A DNA stretch of 64,000 bases from Chelonoidis abingdonii. Its lineage: Eukaryota > Chordata > Testudines > Testudinidae. The position numbers and the translations under genes are program-made. The stretch is from the NCBI RefSeq assembly GCF_003597395.2, contig NC_133770.1, positions 298,379,430 to 298,443,429 on the forward strand. Reading direction: 5' to 3'. Under the pieces are notes generated by a model. It did not search any database, was not told where the DNA came from, and saw nothing but the letters and a program-made list of their open reading frames with translations. Positions 55,152 to 64,000 of the stretch are shown here, piece after piece (position 1 is the stretch's first letter; every line of letters begins with the position of its first letter).

Positions 55152-55526
55152 GGGGCTCCATGTTTGTCACGGAGGTTGTGGAACTCACAGATTCCATGAA
55201 TTTCTGTGACTTCTTCAGTGGCCAGTGTAGCTGACCCCAGGGCCACCCAAGCAGCTGGCCCAGGGGCAGCAGGAGCTGCTGCTGCTGTGTGGCTCTCCGC
55301 AGCAATCCTGGTGTGGCTGGAGCAGTGGCTGGTCCCAGGGCTCCCACTCCTGCCAGCAGCAGGTCCCCTGGGGCTCCCCCAGCTGCTGGTGCCACAGTCC
55401 CCTGGGACTCCCACCCCAGCTGCTGGTGACACAGGCAGGGGTCATGGGCCATGATTTTTTGTTTCTTGCCCGTGACCTGTCCATGACTTTTACGAAAAAT
55501 ACCTGTGATTAAATCGTAGCCTTACC
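55152..55526. mobile_element. Unassigned TIR element with perfect 8-bp target duplication
   Basis: TATAAGTA flanks the element exactly (55144-55151 and 55527-55534). Its left end starts GGGGCTCCATGTTTGTCACG, and the complement of its right end starts GGTAAGGCTACGATTTAATC, similar with a 2-bp gap. The centre is CAG/CTG-rich, giving long spurious frames on both strands. An 8-bp duplication fits hAT, P or Merlin types, but the GG terminus is not the usual hAT CAG. Confidence 0.75.
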
Positions 55527-55534
55527 TATAAGTA

Positions 55535-56074
55535 CCCAGAGATCGACCCGTAATTACATCACCTCTCTCCAGACATCTATACCTCTGCATGTCCACTTTC
55601 TTCTCCTCTCTCTGGCTGTCTCCCCTGCTTCGCTCTCTTCTTTCTTCCTGCTTACTAGTCTGACTTCACCTTCAACTGCCCATCCAATAGCCATAATGGA
55701 TACAGAGGGACAGCAATGTGCTCCGCAAACCCTTTGTCCCTTATGTTAATGTCAGTTATCTTTTGCTGCCTGTGACATTCCTTATCCCATCAGTACATTG
55801 AGTGAGGGGTTTTCTGTTTGCTGTTGGCCATTGTTACTGCACTTAGAACATTGCATTGTCTTGATGTGTAAAACAATAGCTGTTGTCAAACAGCCTCAAC
55901 TAGAAAATCAGCTTTCCAGCTGGGAAAGCGTTACACCATCTATAGCCACAAGTAATGCCTGAGATCGCTCTAACTGGAAGACATGGAGGGGAGGGGGGGA
56001 TCTGTTTTTTTTTCAGTGTTTTACTTGGTGCATCTGGTTAAAGCAAGTGAACACTTGTCCTTGGAAAAGGGGCA
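55535..56074. other. No recognised feature
   Basis: C/T-rich first part (55555-55660), then unique-looking AT-leaning DNA. Confidence 0.5.
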
Positions 56075-56310
56075 TCTGAAATGGCTTCTTTGACAGAAAG
56101 GTAACTTTCACCCAAAAATATCCATTTTCATTTGAAATTTTGGGGTTTTCATAGAAAATCTGAAAACTCAAAAACTGACTTTTTTCCAGCTAAATTTCTG
56201 GGTTTGTTTTTTTGATGAGTCTCTCCACCCACACCCCAAAAAAAAGTCAATGACATTTTTTTCAAGGAAAATGAGAAATATTGGGGTTTGTCAGTTTTTT
56301 GCAGGGGAAA
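56075..56310. repeat. Possible AT-rich dispersed repeat
   Basis: Words such as TCATTTGAAATTTTGGGGTT and GAAAATCTGAAAACTC resemble the AT-rich family at 28440-28914. The diagnostic GACCAGCTCT end is not seen. Confidence 0.35.
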
Positions 56311-56513
56311 TATCAGCTTTGTACATGACAGTTCTTTGCGTGTTTCCCCTGTGTAGGGAGGTGGATAATTGCTGGTGATTTATGCTTAAATTGACTGAAA
56401 GACTCTGGGAGATGAATGTCTAAGAGCCAGAAAACTGAGAGATTCCACCCCCAGACGCATAAAAGCATGAGACCAAACACCTGAAGAAAGCACTCAGAGC
56501 CCAGAAGGTTGCT

Positions 56514-57125
56514 TGTGATGGGGTGTTCACCCTACAGAAGGCAGAGCAAATCAGGTTAGGTGAATTAGCCTGGTAGGCTGCACCTGAGAGAGAGACAGGG
56601 CTTGACAGGCTGTGCATGATGGAACCCACCTGAGAAGGAACAGACAGGGCTGGAATAAAACCAGGAAGTTGCCAGAAGAAAGGAGCTGGAGGGGGGATAG
56701 TCTGCAATGATTCCCTGGAATGGGGGTGTTTGGGCTGGTAAACCTGGGGGCAAAAGGGAAGCTAGAAGTTCTAGGAAGGAATTTAGGGATAGAGCAGCAG
56801 GATCTGAGAGGAAGCAGAGCACACTTGCTAGACATAAGGCCCCTGGACTGAAACCCAGAGGGGAGGGGAGGGCAGACCTAACTTCCCCTACCAGTGCCTG
56901 GGGAGAAGTGCCACACACAGGGTAGGGGAATAGAAGATGGTCATCCCACAGGACTTTGCTACCCAAGAAGGTGGGGATGTAGTGACCTGGCTGGAGGGCC
57001 AAGTCACCCAGACAGAGGTGTCAGGGTGTGTGAATATAGATCAGGAGGAAGCCTCTGACCTGCAGGGAGCTAATTCCCAGAGCAGCTAGGACGAGGTGCC
57101 TCGGTGGTGAAAGAACCCCACGACA
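56514..57125 (+). mobile_element. Solo LTR (612 bp), TTGCT target duplication
   Basis: It starts TGTGATGGGG and ends CCCCACGACA, an imperfect 10-bp inverted pair, flanked by TTGCT at 56509-56513 and 57126-57130. AATAAA is at 56654-56659. The purine-rich body carries no coding motif. No internal region remains. Confidence 0.92.
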
Positions 57126-57130
57126 TTGCT

Positions 57131-57554
57131 GCTAGCTCTGTAACCATGACACTGCAGAAGGGAATCAGGAAACCCCCCAGCTGGGATTTTTAAAAATGAG
57201 GTTTGGGGTTTAAAAAACAAAACAGGGTGTACTATTTAGAGGGAGCTCATCAGAAATGGGGATTTTATTAAATTGGTCCATTTCAAAACCTTCAGTGGGA
57301 CAGTGTCCTGTTAAATGTAGCGATCTCGTGTAAGACAACCCAGCCGTTGACAGCTACATGCTGGATTCCTTCTACCGCTGGGCTGTTCAACTCTCCTTTC
57401 CTGGGGGCCAAAGACAGGATGGGAGAAACCAGTGCTGGCCCTGCCGTGGGACCCATTGCAGTCACTCCAGTTGGAGGCAGAGCCGACTATTGTTTATGCT
57501 GTTAATTCTTACCCTACTTCAGAACACCGAAATAGCATTGTGCATCTTTAAAGT
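57131..57554. other. No recognised feature
   Basis: Unique-looking DNA without repeat ends or exon. Confidence 0.5.
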
Positions 57555-57750
57555 GCTGTCAAGGCATTAACTGCACAATTCTCACCACCCCCCAGTAGTA
57601 TGGCATTACTATTACTCTCATTTCACAGATAGGGAAACTGAGGCACCAAGTGGGACAATGAATGGCTTAAGGGGCAGAACCAGAATTAGAATTCAGGACT
57701 TCCTGATTCCCCATCTCGCCCTGTTGTGACCACTGGACAACGCTGCCCCT
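57555..57750 (-). mobile_element. MIR SINE
   Basis: CTCATTTCACAGATAGGGAA, ACTGAGGCACCAAGTGGGAC and CAGAACCAGAATTAGAATTC follow MIR in reverse orientation. Confidence 0.88.
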
Positions 57751-57889
57751 CGTTTATCAGCTAGCTCTCTAATGAGTCTGCAAGAGTTTTACAACTCATT
57801 ATTAAATGATAAAATTTCGGCCATTCAGAAACAGTTGATGTTCAGTAGGGTTTGGGGTTTTTTTCTCCCGAAGTTCAAAAGCTGACTCA

Positions 57890-58060
57890 TAGACTTAAGG
57901 TCAGAAGGGACCATTATGATCATGTAGTCTGACCTCCTGTACAACACAGGCCACAGAATCTCACCCATCCACTTCTACAACAAACCCCTAACCTGTGTCT
58001 GACCTGTAAATGACTCCAGTTCACAGCTGGTCTGTTCTTGCAGCCAGTCATAATGCAGTG
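57890..58060 (-). mobile_element. CR1 LINE 3' end
   Basis: CATAGACTTAAGGTCAGAAG and CATGTAGTCTGACCTCCTGT form the terminus, followed by CAGAATCTCACCCATCCACT. Short, 5'-truncated. Confidence 0.85.
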
Positions 58061-58454
58061 GACATTGTTCACTGTCATAGTTTCTAGCTGATAGACCAGT
58101 TAAGACTAACTGATCTGATTTAACAGAGACAATGGGCTATTTTTCCATTATTTGCATGGATCATGCAGCCAGCGATAATAAACACCCAAAATGCCAGACA
58201 AGGTCTTGCTTAATATAGGCAGGTGATGTGTGATATAAAGGAGATTTATATCAGTAGCGCATATCTCCCTCCTCCTGTGGGAATAACCAGTATAAAGCAC
58301 TTCACCCCAGTATCACTGCCTCCACGCGATACCAGAATAGCTGAAGTGGTGCAGCTCTTGGGTACAGACAAGCCCTTGGACAGGGCAGCTAGCTAGCCCT
58401 CCAGTCCCTGTTGCTTTGCCAAACTATCAAGTGCTCCTGTGAATTGTATTGTAT
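58061..58454. other. No recognised feature
   Basis: Unique-looking DNA. Nothing assigned. Confidence 0.5.
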
Positions 58455-58545
58455 CAACTGGTCCTGCCATGAGTGCAGCGGACTGGACTCGATGACCTCT
58501 CGAGGTCCCTTCCAGTCCTAGAGTCTATGAATCTATGAAACTTAT
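58455..58545 (+). mobile_element. CR1 LINE extreme 3' end
   Basis: GACTGGACTCGATGACCTCT, CGAGGTCCCTTCCAGTCCTA and GAGTCTATGAATCTATGAA are the last ~80 bases of a CR1 on the plus strand. Confidence 0.88.
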
Positions 58546-60009
58546 ATGGACTAGAGGGGCCCAAAGAATCAAACGGGTCACGTGATGCTGAAACTGTCCA
58601 ACATTAAACAATTTTTAACCAAAGTTAGAAGTTTAGTACACAGAGACCTCAGCCTGCTTAGAACCACGGCAAACCCACCATTAGACATCTTTGTAACCTT
58701 TTATTACAAATAGAGGAATGAAGGGAAATCAGTTAAAGCTTTTGACATGAAAGCCTTACTTAATAGTTTACATTTTAGCACTATCCCTTGCTCCCTTTTC
58801 CTTTAGCTGTAGGACATCTTTAGAAGGAAGGAAGCCCCTTGCTGGACAGTCTCTTAGATAGTAATGACTGTCTGTTTGGGGGAAAAGAGAAGACGTTCGT
58901 TGAGCTGGAATGGAGCTATTCTTAAAGTCCGATCCCATCTCCTAGAGGACAAAACAAGACAAACACAGAAAAGGGGAGAGACGAGAACAGCGAAGAGAGA
59001 CAATACAGATTCTGTCTCTGGTGGTGTCACCACTAGAGAAACACAGTCATGGCACATGATCTGCTCAGCCACTCTGAGCCCTGGCAAACTGGTACGAGCA
59101 TCAGGTGCGGCAGGGCACTGCTTTCAGCTGCCTCTCTGAGCACAGCTTACAGCCGTGTGGAAAATCCACAGTGTTGGCCGGTGAACGCAGACGGTTATTA
59201 GACAGAAGGAACCAGGAAAGAGAAATAAGGTGGGGGAGGAAACGGACACATGGGGGGTAGCAGGAGAAGGTGTGTAACAAAGTGTCACATCCCAGGCGGT
59301 GGTTGGGATTTAGCCAAAGCACATGGAACTGACGACGTCATCAAGGTTTCTCTGTCTGCTCAGGACGTCTCTCAGGATCAGGACAACGCAGGCCCAACAA
59401 CGTTACAGTAACTCCAGGGACCCAGAAGATGCTGGGGTTGGCAGCCGGCGTGAAGAAACTCACCTCTTCTCTTCTGTCTGTCAATGTCTGCGTCCACTCA
59501 TTCTCCCTCAACCCCAGTCTCCTTTTGAGGCCCCAAAAGGGCAGGAGGGGTGGAACTGTGCAGTCCTCAGTATTTTGTTCACCATTTAGGCCTAATTCCC
59601 AACACACCATTGATTTCCGGTCCAATACTGCTCTTGTTATTAGGCATGATCTTAGCACAGCCCTGTAGCTAGATCCGTCAGACTTTTATTTGAACAAATT
59701 CAGGCTTTCTGGGACCTTTTTGCACCATTTCACACCAGCATTTGTTGTTCTAGGTTATTGTGACATTTTATGAACTTTCGGTCTCCGCTAGGGTAAATTT
59801 GTAGGCCCAGTCCTTACAACAGGTGTCTGGGTGATAGCTCAGTCCTCACATGAGTGCTTCTGAGGTAGTGCCTGAATGATACACAAGAGCACTTCACAAT
59901 ACCCCAAGACAAGAAGCAGAGAAGCCATCATAATCCTGTGCATTGGACTAGAACAATAACACAGGTCGGACTGAAGTGTTGTTGGTATGACGCCAGGGCT
60001 TATTTTCAG
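58546..60009. other. No recognised gene
   Basis: Contains overlapping frames of about 75-105 residues on both strands (58854-59139, 59323-59668) with no motif. No repeats recognised. Confidence 0.45.
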
Positions 60010-60170
60010 TTGATCATCCCCATTTAACCCCCTACCCCTGAGAAGTAGTTGCCTTTTACCTCATTGGGAGACTGAGGAACAGAGATTAAGTGACCTGCCC
60101 AAGGTCCAAGATGGAGCCAGTGGCAGAATTTCCCATCTCCCAGGGCAGTGCTCAGACTACTAGAGCAGGT
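60010..60170 (-). mobile_element. MIR SINE fragment
   Basis: GGGAGACTGAGGAACAGAGA, TTAAGTGACCTGCCCAAGGT and GAGCCAGTGGCAGAATTTCC are the MIR core in reverse orientation. Confidence 0.82.
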
Positions 60171-60361
60171 CTGTCCCCACAGCAGGCAGTTCTACAGTTG
60201 GAATGGAAATTTGCTACTTTTCCAAAGATTTCTGTATCCCGTAACACTCTGAAGATACGGTGTGTACATTCCACACACATACTAGTGAGAACATTTCCTA
60301 TAAAGTCAGCTACATTGTATGCTCGATTGTGAAGTCTTCAGTAATTTAGCTTAGATGCAGG

Positions 60362-60462
60362 GGCCTGAGTCTGATCTCACTTGAACCAGATTTACATCAG
60401 TGTAAATTCATTTCATTCAGTGGGGTTACTCCTGATTTATGCTGGTGTAAACAAGAATAATT
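60362..60462. repeat. Palindromic short repeat
   Basis: GGCCTGAGTCTGATCTCACT, CAGATTTACATCAGTGTAAA, CAGTGGGGTTACTCCTGATT and TATGCTGGTGTAAACAAG form the palindromic style shared with 27218-27308 and 43000-43075. Confidence 0.65.
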
Positions 60463-61765
60463 TGAATTCTTTGAGTGGGTCAACAAACATGTGGACAAGA
60501 GTGATACGCTAGATATAATGTACTTGGACTTTCAGAAAGCCTTTGACAAAGTCCCTCATCAAAGGCTTTTAAACAAAGTAATCTGTGATGGGATGAGAGT
60601 AACTTACTGACAGGAAACAAAGGGTAGGAATAAATGGTCAGCTTCAGAATGGAGATAGATAAATAATGGTGTCCTCCAGGGGTCTGTACTGGGACCAGTC
60701 CTGTTCAACATACATCAATGATCTAGAAAAAGGGGTAAACAGTGAGGTGGCAAATGTGCAGATGATACAAAACCACTCAAGATAGTTAAGTCCCAGGCAG
60801 ATTGCAAAGAGCTACAAAAGGATCTCACAAAACTGAATGTTTGGGCAACAAAATGGCAGATGAAATTCAATGTTGATAAATGCAAAGTAATGCACATTGC
60901 AAAACATTACCCCAACTATACCTGTAAAATGATGGGGTCTAAATTAGCTGTTACCACTCAGAAAAGCGGATCTTGGAGTCATTGTGGATAGTTCTCTGGA
61001 AACATCCACTCAATGTGCAGCACAGTAAAACAAGCTAACAATGTTAGAAGCCATTCGGAAAGGGGTAGATAATAAGACAGAAAATATCATCATGCCCCTA
61101 TATAAATCCATGGTACGCCCACACCTTGAATACTGTGGGCAGTTCTCATCATCCCGTCTCAAAAAAGATATTTTAGAATTGGAAAAGGTACAGAGAAGGG
61201 GAACTAAAATGACTAAGGGTATGGAACAATTTCCATGTGAGGAGAGGCTAAAAAGACTGGGGCTTTTCAGCTTGGAAAAGAGACAACTAAGGGGGGATAT
61301 GATTGAGGTCTATAAAATCATGACTGGTGTGGAGAAAGCAAATAAGGCAGTGTTATTTACTCCTTCTCATAGCACAAGAACTAGGGCACCAAATGAAATG
61401 AATAGGCAGCGGGTATTAAAACAAACCGAAGGAAGTATTTCTTCATACAACGAACAGTCAACCTGTGGAACTCCTTGCCAGAGGGATTGCTGTGAAGGCA
61501 AGACTATAACGGGTTCAAAAAGGAACCAGTAAATTCTGGAGGACAGGTTCCACTCAATGGCTTATTAAGCCAGGCATGGGCAGGGATGGTGTCCCTGGCC
61601 TCTGTTTGCCAGAAGCTGGGAATGGGCGACAGGGGATGGATCACTTGATGATGACCTGTTCTGTTCATTTCCTCTGGGGCACCTGGCTCTGGCCACTGTT
61701 GGCAGACAAGATACTGGGCTAGATGGACTTTTGGTCTGACCCAGTGTGGCTGTTCCTAAGAAAGA
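60463..61765 (+). mobile_element. CR1 LINE, ~1.3 kb, 5'-truncated
   Basis: It runs from the reverse transcriptase domain (KAFDKVPHQRLLNKV near 60536) through GSVLGPVLFN and KWQMKFNVDKCKVMH to the C-terminal frame at 61041-61532, which includes PLYKSMVRPHLEYCG, and ends in a normal CR1 3' terminus (GGACTTTTGGTCTGACCCAG). Stops and frameshifts occur throughout the upstream part and the catalytic region reads CADDTK after a deletion. It is a dead copy of the CR1 ORF2 protein, in the opposite orientation to most CR1 here. Confidence 0.93.
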
Positions 61766-61921
61766 GAATAATCCCATATTTGTGATGTTACTTTCATTCA
61801 ATCAGCCTATCAAATTACAGTTTGTTGCACTACTGGCTAATCAGAGCCAACAAAGTGAGGTTTCAGGATAGATGAAAGCAATAGGCTGGTGGTGTGGGGG
61901 GTTTCCAGGGTTTTAACTGGT

Positions 61922-62062
61922 CAGTTATTGCATATGAAAGTAAATTATTGCATATGTAAAAACATCATTGCACATGTAAAAGTAAATTATGGTGCATATA
62001 AAGCCTTTATTGCACATCTAAAAGTAAATTATTGCACATGAGAAATAGATTTTTGCATATTT
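61922..62062. repeat. AT-rich tandem repeat, ~20-25 bp unit
   Basis: Variants of TTATTGCATATGTAAAAGTA recur about six to seven times (TTATTGCATATGAAAG, TCATTGCACATGTAAAAG, TTATTGCACATCTAAAAG and so on) with unequal spacing. Each unit carries an ATTGCATAT/ATTGCACAT core. Confidence 0.85.
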
Positions 62063-63409
62063 TTTCATGTACCTCCTGGTCATTATTTTCTTAACACTTC
62101 TAATCTTTCATTTTGAACATGTTGAAATTACACTGATGGCCCTCCCACCCCCACCTCAACGGTTTGTGGCTGATTTCCAAAAGGGAGTGCCTGCAGATCC
62201 CCATTTCCAAGGGGATTAGTGGGGGCTTGTGGCTTCTGAAAATGAGTCTGGCCATGTTGATTGCACATGGTATTTTCCGTGCATGGAGGCGGACATGGGT
62301 TGGATCTGCAGGAACGTGAGCTAAGTCTCACATATTTAATCACTGCCTGGGCATGCAGTCACTCCAGTTGTGTGTACCTCTGAGGCAGTGACCCATGCAA
62401 CAGACCAGTGAGATGTCTAGAGGGTTATTTGGGGGTGGAATTTCCACGACTGCCGGTGGAATCCTGCTAGCTGCATGTGCAAATGATGATTACAAACTTT
62501 AGGCCAAGCTTTGACAATATGTTGATAGTCAGATGCCTCATGGTTTCTGCCTCAGCAGGAGTCCAGTATCCTCTAAGATTTAGAGAGAATCTCTCTCAAA
62601 CCTGAGTTTCAAAGCTTTGGTCTTAAGCGTGGGCCGAATTCCAGACCATTTTCACCACTGCACCAGTACAAAGCAGCCCTCTGCGCAGCAGATCAAACCT
62701 CCCAAGCAAAGCACCAGAGCAAAGCAGCTCCTCCTGTGCCACCTGTCTCCCTCCTGCCAGGCGTGGGATGTGTGCTCAGCTGGGAGTGGATGTGGCTGGG
62801 GTGTCCCTATGACCCAGCTCTTCTTGGCTGCCCTAATGGCCCCTATGGGCCGTTGACAGCTGTGCAGGTTAGAAAGCATCTCTCTGGCTCTACTAACCAG
62901 CACTGGGGGGCTAGCAGCTGAACACAGTGGTGGTTGGGCCCCACAGGGAGATCCCCAAGACTACAGAATTGCATGGAGCCTAGGGGCATGGAGAGCAGCC
63001 TCGATGAATAGGGGATGGGGCAAGAAGGGTCTTGGGGTTTCCTCTATCGGAAAGGAGCTGCTGGAGGGGATGAGAAGAAGGCTGTGACCAATCCCAGGAG
63101 ACGTGGTCCAGGGAGGAAGTGGGCTCAGACCACCCACACCAAAAGAGGAGCCCGGAGAGCCTCGGATCCCCCAATGAAGACCATCAAAGAGTCTTAGGGT
63201 TGGGGGCGGGGTCAGTCTCAGGGAGGAGACAGAGCCTGCTTGGAGGGTTTTAATCTCACCTGACCCCTGGCTGGTTTGAGGTGTGCCCATCACTAGTGAT
63301 AGCATGGTGATCTCTGTGTTGTGGGAAAAGGGCACATATATTAACACACTGGGACACGGTGACACCAATGCCACCACCCCATGCTGAGACATCACCGTGT
63401 TATAACATA
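62063..63409. other. No recognised gene
   Basis: GC-balanced DNA. The 151-residue minus-strand frame (63416-62961) overlaps others and shows no motif. No repeat recognised. Confidence 0.45.
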
Positions 63410-64000
63410 GAATCAAAGAATCATAGAAGATCAGGGTTGGAAGGGACCTCAGGAGGTCATGTAGTCCAACCCCTGCTCAAAGCAGGACCAGCACCAACTA
63501 AATCCCCCAGCCAGGGCTTTGTCAAGCCAGACTTTAAAAACCTCTAAGGAAGGAGATTCCATCACCTCCCTAGGTAACCCATTCCAGTGCTTCACCACCC
63601 TCCTAGTGAAATAGTGTTTCCTACTATCCAACCTAGATCTCCCCCACTGCAACTTGAGACCATTGCTCCTTGTTCTGTCCTCTGCCACCACTGAGAACAG
63701 CCAAGCTCCATTCTCTTTGGAACCCCACTTCTGGTAGCTGAAGGCTGCTATCAAATCCCCCCTCACTCTTCTCTTTTGAAGACTAAACAAGCCCAGTTCA
63801 CTCAGCCTCTCCTTATAAGTCATGTGCTCCAGCCCCCTGATCATTTTCGTTGCCCTCCGCTGGACTCTCTCCAATTTGTTCACATCCTTTCTGTAGTGGG
63901 GGGGCCAAAACTAGATGCAATACTTCAGGTGTGGCCTCACCAGTGCTGAATAGAGAGAAATAATCACTTCCCTCGATCTGCTGGCAATGCTCCTACTAAT
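63410..64000 (-). mobile_element. CR1 LINE 3' end, runs off window
   Basis: The 3' terminus (AGAATCATAGAAGATCAGGG) is at about 63417. A 144-residue minus-strand frame (63883-63449) reads [38 protein letters not shown] and [20 protein letters not shown], the intact C-terminal part of CR1 ORF2. Similar to 54746-55020 but less decayed. The element continues beyond base 64000. Confidence 0.95.

Noticed and set aside
55076..55484. Overlapping 89-118-residue frames rich in A, G and S
   Set aside because: They come from the CAG/CTG-rich centre of a TIR element. Open in many phases, no domain.
62961..63416. 151-residue minus-strand frame
   Set aside because: Low-complexity serine/proline-rich translation, overlapped by other frames, partly adjoining a CR1 end.

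Overview
The window looks like non-coding DNA from a reptile nuclear genome, most likely a turtle. The basis is the repeat content: many CR1 LINE fragments (several with CR1-type reverse transcriptase reading frames), Penelope-like element ends, MIR/CORE-type SINEs, a 5S-rRNA-derived SINE, many short TIR transposons and solo LTRs. Family names rest on recall of how these repeats read and on structural hallmarks (target-site duplications, terminal inverted repeats); no database was searched. I recognise no host protein-coding exon, rRNA, tRNA, CRISPR array or bacterial-type operon. The long open frames are transposon remnants, frames through tandem repeats, or chance.

Layout. 0-5.3 kb: a hAT MITE (609-1018), old CR1 pieces, a possible conserved non-coding block (about 2100-2470) and an 18-copy 34/35-bp minisatellite (4568-5185). 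5.3-15 kb: mostly unannotated DNA with MIR, CR1 and a Tc1/mariner-like MITE (11870-11990), plus a hAT MITE broken by CR1 (13171-13860). 15-19.6 kb: a nested stack in which one minus-strand CR1 is split by a younger CR1, a hAT MITE with 8-bp target duplication and a solo LTR with 5-bp target duplication. 20-27 kb: a LINE fragment with a C-terminal zinc finger, a 1078-bp solo LTR (22824-23901), CR1, SINEs and a PIF/Harbinger-like MITE (26379-26673). 27-36 kb: palindromic short repeats, Penelope and CR1 ends, and a 5S-derived SINE split by a 678-bp hAT MITE. 37-39 kb: MIR, L2, CA-rich DNA and an AT-rich block with one motif repeated three times. 42.6-43.3 kb: an imperfect ~82-bp tandem repeat and a strong foldback. 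47-49 kb: a decayed hAT transposase gene (DUF4371/ZMYM1-like) split by a Penelope-like element and followed by a second Tc1/mariner-like MITE. 49.8-51 kb: CR1 split by a solo LTR. 54-57 kb: L2, CR1, an unassigned TIR element with a perfect 8-bp target duplication, and a solo LTR. 60-64 kb: a long broken CR1, a short AT-rich tandem repeat and a CR1 running off the window end.

There is no gene pathway to describe. The main interest is the insertion history, readable from exact target-site duplications, plus a few unexplained structured or motif-rich blocks that could be regulatory. No sign of a new defence or metabolic system was found.
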